A stretch of 6,396 bases of DNA from Neptuniibacter sp. GTDB lineage: Bacteria; Pseudomonadota; Gammaproteobacteria; Pseudomonadales; Balneatricaceae. The stretch is taken from contig JASBRM010000387.1 in assembly GCA_030149405.1 (NCBI GenBank), positions 1-6,396 on the forward strand, in the 5' to 3' direction. A model generated the notes under the pieces. That model was not told where the DNA came from. It did not search any database and was given only the letters and a program-made list of their open reading frames with translations. Position numbers and translations under genes: made by a program. Positions 1-6,396 of the stretch are shown here, piece after piece. Position 1 is the first letter of the stretch; every line of letters starts with the position of its first letter.

Positions 1-2
1 TT

Positions 3-515
3 CAATTAACGGAGCGGCAGTTTGGAGCTGAACTGTATAGGATGTGGAGAAATAAAACCCATGGATGTTCGGACTACGCTAACTTGATGATAGGATTTGA
101 GGTGAGTAAAAAGTTTGTCGACAATGAATTTGTAAAGGACAAGAAGTCATTTGTGCCGGATTTGATCCTTCATCAATCACAATCGGAATTTGATCCAAAC
201 TACCAGATAATTTATATCGAAATAAAGACGCGTCCAAGTTTAAATCTCAGAAGAATTAAGCATGATCTAAATAAAACACTATTTGCAATGAAACAATACC
301 AATTTCAACATGGTGTATTTATCTCAGTCAATTCAGATTTTGACAATTTACAACAACTAATTGCAAACTATATCAAATCAATGGAAAGCAAGCATTCATT
401 CTTGGAAAAGCTTTGGAAAGATTATTATCTGTTTCATTCCGACGAAAAAGGTCATAGAAATCGAAAAAGTTTTGAAGACATAAAGACTGAACATAATAAT
501 AGCCACAGAATATAG
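3..515 (+). CDS. PD-(D/E)XK nuclease-like protein, 5' end outside the window
   Basis: The reading frame is open to the left edge, so only the last 170 codons are visible and the in-frame ATG at 42 is probably internal. Counting from the codon at 3, a P52-D53 pair starts a hydrophobic strand. About 20 residues later a second strand ends in E73-I74-K75. This D-x(n)-E-x-K pattern on a beta hairpin is the signature of the PD-(D/E)XK nuclease fold. An upstream helix contains E10 (in GAELYR), which could be the motif-I glutamate. A basic helix (about 81-98) and another strand (HGVFISV, 103-109) follow, in the order expected for the fold. The last 40 residues are hydrophilic. The gene is very AT-rich (about 27-30% GC in its second half). 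The likely role is DNA cleavage or a related nuclease activity in defence or DNA processing; the specific family is not recognised. The fold call is an inference from the motif. The next gene is 359 bases away, so it is probably a separate transcription unit. Confidence 0.6.
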   Translation, partial: QLTERQFGAELYRMWRNKTHGCSDYANLMIGFEVSKKFVDNEFVKDKKSFVPDLILHQSQSEFDPNYQIIYIEIKTRPSLNLRRIKHDLNKTLFAMKQYQFQHGVFISVNSDFDNLQQLIANYIKSMESKHSFLEKLWKDYYLFHSDEKGHRNRKSFEDIKTEHNNSHRI

Positions 516-874
516 AATAGTCTCTTCTCTCTGAAATTCAAATTATTAGTAAACTGTCCCTCCTTCATTCGGGCTACCTTAAGAACTGTCCAACATCTTT
601 TGCCTGATTATCTTTATTCGAACTAGATAAGCCGATGAAGAACTTCAATAAAGAACCAACAAAAGACACAAAGAATTCTACTTCCTTATTAGTGAATAAT
701 ACTTCGCTTTAAATCAACTCCATTCTCAGCCTTTGTATATCTTACTTTGAATAGAAACTTCCATTACCTATCTTTAAGCATCTCCCCGTAATAATATGAA
801 ATGTTGCTTTTAGCCACTGTGAATACAGTTTGGCAGCTTCGTATAATTAGTTTTAACCAATTAAATGGAAACAC
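516..874. other. AT-rich intergenic stretch without a convincing gene
   Basis: This 359-base stretch separates the nuclease-like gene from the TerB-domain gene. No RNA gene, convincing terminator hairpin or long repeat is visible. Small items seen: a short palindrome-like TGAAG-AA-CTTCA at 636-647; the heptamer ACTGTCC twice (about 553-559 and 584-590); and a 44-codon open stretch on the minus strand (577-708, stop at 574-576) with no ATG, bounded upstream by a TAA. A neighbouring minus-strand frame is also open upstream of it, so a decayed minus-strand gene is possible, but open frames this short are expected by chance. The promoter of the TerB-domain gene should lie at the right end. Confidence 0.5.
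829..855 (+). promoter_or_regulatory. Possible promoter of the TerB-domain gene
   Basis: A TTTG at 829-832 is followed by TAGTTTTA at 848-855, which differs from the Bacteroidota -7 consensus TAnnTTTG only in its last base. The 15-base gap between them is shorter than usual for that promoter class. A perfect TATAAT lies at 842-847 in the same segment but has no good -35 box upstream. Either element would put transcription start only about 10-20 bases before the ATG at 875. This is a pattern match in AT-rich DNA and is weak evidence. Confidence 0.2.
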
Positions 875-2158
875 ATGCAAATATCCAATGACCTGTTAAT
901 GGCCGTCTTCGCGGGAATGGGAAGAACAAATGAGGAAGAAGTCTATTTCGACAGAGAGAATATGGACGTGGTCTCTTTTGTGAGTGGATATTTCTCTTCA
1001 TTATTAGGTGACCAAACCGAATCAAATAGAAGACTCGCAAACAGAATAATAGCTGGAGACACCCGGGATTATGTTGATGAAACCCGGCATATCCTAATCG
1101 ATCGTCTCATCCTATCCCAATTTTTAGACGAATACAGAAGGCAAGCTGATGGCGAAGAGCCTTTTTACAGCTTTCCAGAAATTTTTGAAAAAGCAGTTCT
1201 CAATGATTTCTCATATGAAGAAGACCTTACCACCGATGACCTAACATTCACCAATCACATCCAGCAAAAATTTCATCAGGTTTTTAGTGAACATTATGGA
1301 TCAAGGGCTCAGGAACTTAGGGTAAAGTATTCATCAATTTTCGAGAATACCTGCAACAGAATTGCTTTAAAATGGGCAAATAGCAAAATATCTAACCAGC
1401 AAAATAAAATTCAACCTATGGAATTCAACCTAGCAGAAAAATTAGCAATAGTAAAAGCAATTAATGAAGTCATACTGGCAGACGGCGACATAGCGCCTGG
1501 TGAGATGGTCTATTTACAACAGTTAATGGAAGTGCTGAACTTTGACTTTGATTTTGTGGAACAAGCCAGACGTTTCAATAACGCCCAGGCGGTAGCAATT
1601 TTGCAGGCAATGTCAGAGCCTAAAAAGCATGCCTTGGCAATCATGCTTCATGAGATGGCAGATGCAGACGGCGAAATTGATGAAACTGAGATGGCGGTTG
1701 TTGTAGCCGTATTTATGGCGGCTGGGATCAAGATTGGCGATAAGCCACAACCACCAGAGACATTTGATGTTTCAGATATTTATTTTGAATCTTCTGACCA
1801 CATCAGATATGAAAATGGTGTTCATAAATCAGGACCACATAGTGGGGCAGCGAGAGCTGTAAAGGTTGAGCCACATATAGAGGGTAAAGCAGGCTACTCA
1901 GTGACGGTTTACAATTTAGACGGTGCACATCCGCTTTGGGGCAATAATATTCAAATGGCCCCTAAACAAATGAAGGTTATATCCACTAATGAAAATAAGA
2001 CCGTGCTTAGAGGTTATGGTGCAGACCCCAGGGCTATGGGAGATCCGGCAGGCAAGTTTTCAAACTATGGAATTAGCATCCATCATCCCGGTAATGAAAT
2101 AGAGAAAATAGTATTGCATATGCATGACAGGGGAGTGGACATTGAGTATTTGCAGTGA
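875..2158 (+). CDS. TerB-like domain protein with unrecognised N- and C-terminal modules
   Basis: This is a 427-residue, apparently cytosolic protein with no signal peptide or membrane segment. Residues 1 to about 180 look mostly helical and acidic and are not recognised. Residues about 184-285 form a TerB-like all-helical domain. It has two half-repeats, each carrying an A-D-G-x-I-x(3)-E motif (ADGDIAPGE at 202-210; ADGEIDETE at 264-272), the acidic motif of the TerB/DjlA-N superfamily. That superfamily is linked to metal binding and to tellurite/stress and phage-defence gene clusters. Residues about 300-427 are rich in G, H and short beta-type segments (GYSVTVYNL at 340-348; NNIQMAPKQMK at 357-367; EKIVLHMHD at 410-418). 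They look like a compact, well-ordered domain that I cannot name. The ATG at 875 is chosen because the frame fits; no Shine-Dalgarno is present. An 8-codon out-of-frame ORF (865-891) overlaps the start. The gene lies 46 bases before the next gene and is probably co-transcribed with it. TerB-like is a solid call; the molecular role is unknown. Confidence 0.75.
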   Translation: MQISNDLLMAVFAGMGRTNEEEVYFDRENMDVVSFVSGYFSSLLGDQTESNRRLANRIIAGDTRDYVDETRHILIDRLILSQFLDEYRRQADGEEPFYSFPEIFEKAVLNDFSYEEDLTTDDLTFTNHIQQKFHQVFSEHYGSRAQELRVKYSSIFENTCNRIALKWANSKISNQQNKIQPMEFNLAEKLAIVKAINEVILADGDIAPGEMVYLQQLMEVLNFDFDFVEQARRFNNAQAVAILQAMSEPKKHALAIMLHEMADADGEIDETEMAVVVAVFMAAGIKIGDKPQPPETFDVSDIYFESSDHIRYENGVHKSGPHSGAARAVKVEPHIEGKAGYSVTVYNLDGAHPLWGNNIQMAPKQMKVISTNENKTVLRGYGADPRAMGDPAGKFSNYGISIHHPGNEIEKIVLHMHDRGVDIEYLQ

Positions 2159-2204
2159 TCATATTTTAAGCACAATTAAGGCTTAGTCTATCAAAACATA
2201 TCCG

Positions 2205-3200
2205 ATGAAAATCGAAATAGCAGAATCTCTAATATCAAGTTATTTAAAACATGTAGAAGGTTGTCGTATAGTTCAGACCAATTGGAGAACTAGCGGCAAA
2301 TGGGTGATTACTGAACATGACACCTTAAGGGCAAGAGCTCTATTTGATAAGCTGGAAGCATCAGAAAGTTTTAGTGGACTATTTAAGAACAGCTCCTTCG
2401 ATCAGCTTTTAAAACAAGCTGAGATAGATGTGTTAGGAGTGAATACACCAGAGGGTATTGTTTATGGAGTAGATATAGCATTTCATTCCGCCGGTCTCAA
2501 TTACGGAAGTAAGGAAGAAACCGCATCGAGGATCATCAAAAAGATATTTAGAACCATTTTTATAATGCAGACCTATTTTGATGAAGTTGAAAAATTTGAC
2601 TCCTACTTCATTACACCAAAAGTTAATACGGCTACTGCGGTACTGATAGATGATTACATGACAAAAGCTGATGCCCTTATCGATGATGAAAACATTTCCA
2701 TCGACTTTATATCGAATGAAAGATTCTACTCAGAAATCGTAGATCCGTTAATTCAAAACAGTGAGCTGGAACACGACACTGCCGATCTGTTCTTAAGAGC
2801 AATAAAACTCCTTCAATTGGACAACAGGAAAACTGCAGAACCCCAACCTCAACAAGCCTCAGCAACTAAGCGTGCTACAAGTGAAAAAAGGAAAATTAAC
2901 GAGATGAAGATCGGGCAATTTGTACGCCACTGCTTTAGAGAAGCTTATACACAAGGTCTGATAACACAAGAAGAAATAATCAATCTGCAAAACCCAGAAT
3001 ATTCAGATTGTATTTTCAACGCAAAATTTGAGGTGTTACGTAATATTAATCGAACCATAAAGGATGAAAAGGGCCAGCCCCGCTATTATGCAAGAGAGGT
3101 CTTTTGTGGGAACTATCGTTTGTCCTCTCAATGGTACGAACCACAATGGGATTATTTTCTAGCCTGGTTAAAGAAAATTGGGTGTCAGTACAACTTTTAA
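2205..3200 (+). CDS. Uncharacterised two-domain protein, possible diverged PD-(D/E)XK fold
   Basis: This is a 331-residue soluble protein of unknown function. Residues 1 to about 205 run helix (3-17), strand with E73-I-D75 (AEIDVLGV), strand with D89 (VYGVDIAFH), a long basic helix (about 103-124, with RIIKKIFR), strand (SYFITPKV, 133-140), helix, then strand (ISIDFIS, 164-170). This order resembles the PD-(D/E)XK core, but the usual E-x-K is absent (V-D-I-A instead), so any catalytic site would be migrated or lost. A low-complexity linker rich in Q, A, T and K spans about 206-232. Residues 233-331 form a separate helical module (KIGQFVRHCFREA, LQNPEYS, then SQWYEPQWDYFLAWLKK). From memory, both halves resemble widespread hypothetical proteins found near restriction systems; a search is needed to confirm this. 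The ATG at 2205 lacks a Shine-Dalgarno. The gene follows the TerB-domain gene by 46 bases and precedes hsdM by 119, so it probably forms a pair with the former. Gene reality is secure; the fold is a tentative inference. Confidence 0.8.
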   Translation: MKIEIAESLISSYLKHVEGCRIVQTNWRTSGKWVITEHDTLRARALFDKLEASESFSGLFKNSSFDQLLKQAEIDVLGVNTPEGIVYGVDIAFHSAGLNYGSKEETASRIIKKIFRTIFIMQTYFDEVEKFDSYFITPKVNTATAVLIDDYMTKADALIDDENISIDFISNERFYSEIVDPLIQNSELEHDTADLFLRAIKLLQLDNRKTAEPQPQQASATKRATSEKRKINEMKIGQFVRHCFREAYTQGLITQEEIINLQNPEYSDCIFNAKFEVLRNINRTIKDEKGQPRYYAREVFCGNYRLSSQWYEPQWDYFLAWLKKIGCQYNF

Positions 3201-3319
3201 CTATTTAATTGTAAGAACAATGTAGATGTCTGATTATTCAAACGCTATTAAACCGTCAAATATCATTTTACAATAGACCTGGCCTTTCGTAAATTCACTC
3301 AAAATTTGAAAAAACATAA

Positions 3320-5203
3320 ATGACCGCCGACCAACTCAAAGACCTTGAAAACCGATTATGGAAAGCCGCAGATGATCTGCGGGCCAATAGTAAACTTACC
3401 GCAACAGAATATTCCTTCCCAGTATTGGGGCTTATTTTTCTACGTCATGCCTATCACCGGTTTATAATTGCCAAAAAGGAGATTGAAAAAGACCTGCCTG
3501 TGCATCCTGAACGCGGTAGACGCCCTGTAAACAAAAATGACTTTCTCACCGCAAAAGCTATCTATCTGCCAGAAGAGGCACAATGGGAAACCATAGTTAA
3601 CCTTCCTGAGAGCGAAGACCTGGGCGAGGTACTTAACAACGCCATGCGTTCCATAGAGAGTGAATACGAAGTGTTACAAGGTGTACTACCTAAAGAGTAC
3701 AGTTTGTTTGACAAAGAATTACTGCAGCGGCTTATCAGAATATTTAATGATGAAGCATTAACCGATGTTAAAGGAGATGTCTTTGGGCGCATCTACGAGT
3801 ACTTCCTTAACAAGTTCGCCATGTCTGGCGCCCAGGAAGGTGGCGAGTTCTTTACCACGCCCAGCCTGGTAAATACAATAGTAAATATCATTGAGCCCAA
3901 CCACGGCACTGTGTTTGACCCTGCTTGCGGGAGTGCGGGTATGTTTGTGCAAACGGCTCATTTTATAGAAGAAGAATTGCACACAGATGCCTCGCAAAAA
4001 GTAACCTTTTTTGGCCAGGAAAAAGCAGACACTAACACCAAGCTTGCCAAAATGAATATGGCTGTACACGGTTTGGATGCAACCATCTTACAGGGGAACA
4101 CATTCTACGAAGACCAGCACGATCTGGTTGGGCAGTGCGACTTCGTAATGGCCAACCCCCCGTTTAATGTAGATGGTGTTGACAAGAGTAAGGATGGTGT
4201 AAAAAACGATACCCGCCTGCCCTTTGGCCTACCTAAGAATGACAATGCCAACTACCTGTGGATACAATACTTCTATGGGTACCTGAATGATACCGGGAGA
4301 GCCGGTTTTGTTATGGCCTCCTCGGCCTCTGATGCCGGGCATAGCGAGAAGGAGATCAGAAAACAGCTGGTAGAAACCGGAGCGGTAGACGTAATGGTAT
4401 CCATTGGCACCAAGTTCTTCTACACCCGCTCCCTTCCCTGTACTTTGTGGTTCTTTGACAAAGAAAAAGCGCAAGATGTGGATCGCTCTGATAAAACCCT
4501 CATGCTGGATCTACGAGAAGTATACCGCAAGGTTTCTTCCAGCCTGCATGATTTTACCCCAGAACAACTACAGAACGTACATGCCATTGTAAGGATGTAT
4601 AGGGGTGATAACTCACTGTTTGAGCAGGCCCTAACCGAATATGAAAGTAAGGTGACAGAGGGTCTGGAAAGGTGTAACTGGCTAATTGCAGCAATAAACG
4701 TGGAAGCATTCTGGCATCCTGAAAATGAACTCACCATAGCTAACATTAAAGAAGCCAAACGCGAGCTAAACAGCTATTATAAAAAGTTCGTTAAAGAGAC
4801 TAAGGAGCTACTTAAACGCGATCACATAAAAAACAATAAAGAAGAAAGAGAAGACCATCAGCTGCGGCTTTTAAAAGGAGAAGAACTGGTAACCGAGTTT
4901 AATGAAAAGGCCGACGAAGTATTGTACTTTGAAAAAGAAGCAAAATGGCTAAGCAGCCGCTTCCCAGATGGCACCTATACAGACGTACCCGGTCTTTGTA
5001 AAATAGTGTCAAAAGGTGAGATTGCTGAGAACGATTTTAGCCTTACCCCTGGGCGCTATGTAGGGGTGGCCGCGCAAATAGATGAAGACTTTGATTATGA
5101 AGAACGGATGGCCGAGATTAAACTGGAACTTGCCAGTTTAAATGCAGAGGCTAATGTGCTTGCACAACAGATTCAGGATAACCTAACAGAACTTGGATGG
5201 TAG
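3320..5203 (+). CDS. hsdM: Type I restriction-modification system, methyltransferase subunit HsdM
   Basis: HsdM transfers a methyl group from S-adenosylmethionine to adenine N6 in the target chosen by HsdS; two HsdM copies bind one HsdS. The N-terminal helical HsdM domain starts typically (LENRLWKAADDLRANSKL, residues 9-26). Next come the EFFTTP element before the catalytic core (176-181), SAM-binding motif I FDPACGSAGMF (199-209) and the catalytic adenine-N6 motif IV N279-P-P-F282. All key residues are intact. The C-terminus has a long charged, probably coiled-coil segment (about 470-545) and the conserved tail ENDFSLTPGRYVG (570-582), typical of long HsdM proteins. At 627 residues it is longer than the roughly 520-530 of the classical enteric enzymes, mainly because of this C-terminal extension. 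The ATG at 3320 fits the family's N-terminus; it follows an A-rich leader without Shine-Dalgarno. Local GC reaches 55-58% around motif I, above its neighbours. Its stop overlaps the hsdS start, so the two are co-translated. Confidence 0.97.
   Translation: MTADQLKDLENRLWKAADDLRANSKLTATEYSFPVLGLIFLRHAYHRFIIAKKEIEKDLPVHPERGRRPVNKNDFLTAKAIYLPEEAQWETIVNLPESEDLGEVLNNAMRSIESEYEVLQGVLPKEYSLFDKELLQRLIRIFNDEALTDVKGDVFGRIYEYFLNKFAMSGAQEGGEFFTTPSLVNTIVNIIEPNHGTVFDPACGSAGMFVQTAHFIEEELHTDASQKVTFFGQEKADTNTKLAKMNMAVHGLDATILQGNTFYEDQHDLVGQCDFVMANPPFNVDGVDKSKDGVKNDTRLPFGLPKNDNANYLWIQYFYGYLNDTGRAGFVMASSASDAGHSEKEIRKQLVETGAVDVMVSIGTKFFYTRSLPCTLWFFDKEKAQDVDRSDKTLMLDLREVYRKVSSSLHDFTPEQLQNVHAIVRMYRGDNSLFEQALTEYESKVTEGLERCNWLIAAINVEAFWHPENELTIANIKEAKRELNSYYKKFVKETKELLKRDHIKNNKEEREDHQLRLLKGEELVTEFNEKADEVLYFEKEAKWLSSRFPDGTYTDVPGLCKIVSKGEIAENDFSLTPGRYVGVAAQIDEDFDYEERMAEIKLELASLNAEANVLAQQIQDNLTELGW
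5197..5203 (+). promoter_or_regulatory. hsdM-hsdS start/stop overlap (ATGGTAG)
   Basis: The hsdS ATG (5197-5199) lies inside the last codons of hsdM, whose TAG stop is at 5201-5203. With no Shine-Dalgarno before the ATG, hsdS translation probably depends on ribosomes terminating on hsdM. Such coupling would help set the M:S ratio needed for the complex. Confidence 0.75.
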
Positions 5204-6384
5204 AGTTAGTTGAAATTAAAATTGGGGATCTAGGAGACGTGATTACAGGCAACACCCCACCTAAAAAGGACCCCTCTAATTATGGTGGAGATTATCCCTT
5301 CATCAAGCCAACTGATATGGTAATAGACAGAAGATACGTTACCGAATGGGATGAAACTTACAGTCAAAAGGCATTTGAGAAGTATTCAAAAGCCTATATC
5401 CCACCTAAGGCAACTGGTGTAGTGACTATTGGGACCGTAGGTGAGAAGTTGTTTCAAGCCGATAGACATTGCTTCACTAACCAATCCGTTAACGTAGTTA
5501 TACCCAACGATGATTATGATGAGGACTATGTCTATTATCTGTTGAAACTCAATTTATACAAAGTACTTAATGCAAATCCAGGTACTTCATCGGGTAGGCA
5601 CCATGTAAGCAAATCGAACTTCTGTTCGATCAAAATTGACGTATTTAAAAACAAAGCGACCCAACAAAAAATCGCCTCCATCCTCTCCGCTTATGACGAT
5701 CTTATAGAAAACAACCTTAAACGCATTAAACTCCTGGAAGAAGCCGCTCAGAATATTTATAAAGAGTGGTTTGTGAACTTTCGTTACCCTGGTCATGAAG
5801 ATGTGCCCATTAATGAAGAGACCCGGTTGCCGGAGGGGTGGAAGAAAGTAAAGGTTGAAGATTTAATCGATATCATCAAAGGTAAAAAGCCAAAGGTTGA
5901 ATTAGATAAACCCTCAGACTTAAGCGTAAAATATCTATTGATGGATGTTCTCGAACGAAAAACTGAAAGATACGCGGAGAATAACAAGCTAAGACTTGCT
6001 GAAACTGGGGAAACTTTAATGTTAATGGATGGTTCAAGAAGTGGTGTAGTGATCAGAAGTCTTGATGGAGCTATTGGTTCTACCCTTGGAGTCTTAAGAT
6101 TAAAGAAATCAGACGTTGGCAAAGGTTATTGTTATTTGTTTTTCAAGGATAAACAGTCAGAAATAAGATCCAAGAATACTGGCTCAGCAATTCCTCATGC
6201 CAACAAGAGTTATATACTATCAATGAATATCAATATACCTTTTGAGACAATAAGCAATCTATTTGAAAAGACGGTTGGTGATATGTTTGAAGAAGTTGAA
6301 TTGCTTTATCAACAGAATGATATGCTAAAAAAGGCAAGAGACATTTTATTACCAAGGTTGATGAATGGAATGATCGAGGTCTAA
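5197..6384 (+). CDS. hsdS: Type I restriction-modification system, specificity subunit HsdS
   Basis: HsdS reads the split DNA target and holds the two HsdM subunits, plus HsdR when present. The 395 residues show the full two-half layout. TRD1 spans about 4-150, beginning with the typical ITGNTPPKKDPSNYG segment (16-30) and ending in GTSSGRHHVSKS (129-140). The central conserved helical spacer spans about 152-197 (TQQKIASILSAYDDLIENN, then WFVNFRYPG). TRD2 spans about 213-347, with IKGKKP (227-232), MDGSRSG (277-283) and TGSAIPHANK (328-337). The C-terminal conserved helix spans about 350-395 and ends RDILLPRLMNGMIEV. The protein is full length and uninterrupted, so it should be functional. 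The two TRDs are clearly unrelated in sequence, so the target should be asymmetric; its bases cannot be predicted from sequence by eye. GC in TRD2 falls to about 27-40%, below hsdM, consistent with exchange of recognition domains by recombination. The start overlaps the end of hsdM by 7 bases. No hsdR follows within the remaining 12 bases. Confidence 0.96.
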   Translation: MVELVEIKIGDLGDVITGNTPPKKDPSNYGGDYPFIKPTDMVIDRRYVTEWDETYSQKAFEKYSKAYIPPKATGVVTIGTVGEKLFQADRHCFTNQSVNVVIPNDDYDEDYVYYLLKLNLYKVLNANPGTSSGRHHVSKSNFCSIKIDVFKNKATQQKIASILSAYDDLIENNLKRIKLLEEAAQNIYKEWFVNFRYPGHEDVPINEETRLPEGWKKVKVEDLIDIIKGKKPKVELDKPSDLSVKYLLMDVLERKTERYAENNKLRLAETGETLMLMDGSRSGVVIRSLDGAIGSTLGVLRLKKSDVGKGYCYLFFKDKQSEIRSKNTGSAIPHANKSYILSMNINIPFETISNLFEKTVGDMFEEVELLYQQNDMLKKARDILLPRLMNGMIEV

Positions 6385-6396
6385 TGTTAAGTTAAC

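Noticed and set aside
732..749. TTTG (732-735) and TTACTTTG (742-749), resembling a Bacteroidota promoter
   Set aside because: The gap is only six bases and the -7 box has a mismatch in its key TA, so the spacing is wrong for a promoter.
3208..3221. Inverted repeat ATTGT-AAGA-ACAAT just after the 331-residue gene
   Set aside because: The stem is only five AT-rich base pairs with no following T-run, so it is too weak to call a terminator.
3301..3308. AAAATTTG just before hsdM, near the TAnnTTTG consensus
   Set aside because: The conserved first T is missing, no TTTG lies at proper distance upstream, and it is only 11 bases from the ATG.
3562..4758. Four minus-strand open frames (3562-3792, 3758-4069, 4229-4474, 4420-4758) and one plus-strand frame (4404-4592) inside hsdM
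   Set aside because: All lie within the intact, motif-rich hsdM frame. Their translations have skewed composition and no recognisable domain.
5666..5671. Run of six A in the hsdS spacer (and a similar one near 4828 in hsdM) as phase-variation tracts
   Set aside because: Six-base A runs are common in AT-rich coding DNA and too short to argue for slippage-based switching.
5587..6122. Two minus-strand open frames inside hsdS (5587-5796, 5793-6122)
   Set aside because: They are antisense to an intact hsdS with clear conserved regions and show no sign of being coding.
6384..6395. ATG overlapping the hsdS stop (TAATG) as the start of a coupled downstream gene
   Set aside because: The frame reads only three codons before a TAA, so it does not start a gene.
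1..6396. CRISPR array, tRNA or rRNA gene, insertion sequence
   Set aside because: Reading through the window showed no regularly spaced repeats, cloverleaf-like sequences or transposase-like frames.

Overview
The window is most likely chromosomal DNA from a member of the Bacteroidota. Base composition is AT-rich, and none of the four visible gene starts has a purine-rich Shine-Dalgarno sequence. The starts are instead preceded by A/T-rich leaders, as is common in that phylum. This placement rests on style only, since no taxonomic marker gene is present.

All convincing genes lie on the + strand. From left to right: (1) the 3' part of a gene that enters from outside the window and carries a PD-(D/E)XK nuclease signature (to 515); (2) about 360 bases without a convincing gene (516-874); (3) a 427-residue protein with a central TerB-like domain between an unrecognised helical N-terminal region and an unrecognised C-terminal module (875-2158); (4) a 331-residue uncharacterised two-domain protein (2205-3200), whose N-terminal half may be a diverged PD-(D/E)XK fold; (5) hsdM, the adenine-N6 methyltransferase subunit of a type I restriction-modification system (3320-5203); and (6) hsdS, its DNA specificity subunit (5197-6384), which overlaps hsdM by 7 bases. 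The window ends 12 bases after hsdS. No hsdR is seen, and it would be expected downstream or elsewhere in the locus.

HsdM and HsdS should assemble into a modification enzyme (M2S1) that methylates a split target read by the two target-recognition domains of HsdS. With an HsdR motor-nuclease it would become a restriction enzyme. The two genes before hsdM are closely spaced and co-oriented, and they are candidates for accessory defence functions carried with the RM locus. The sequence alone does not prove a functional link. Local GC is highest in the catalytic part of hsdM and clearly lower in the flanking genes and the second recognition domain of hsdS, which suggests a mosaic, defence-island-like region.
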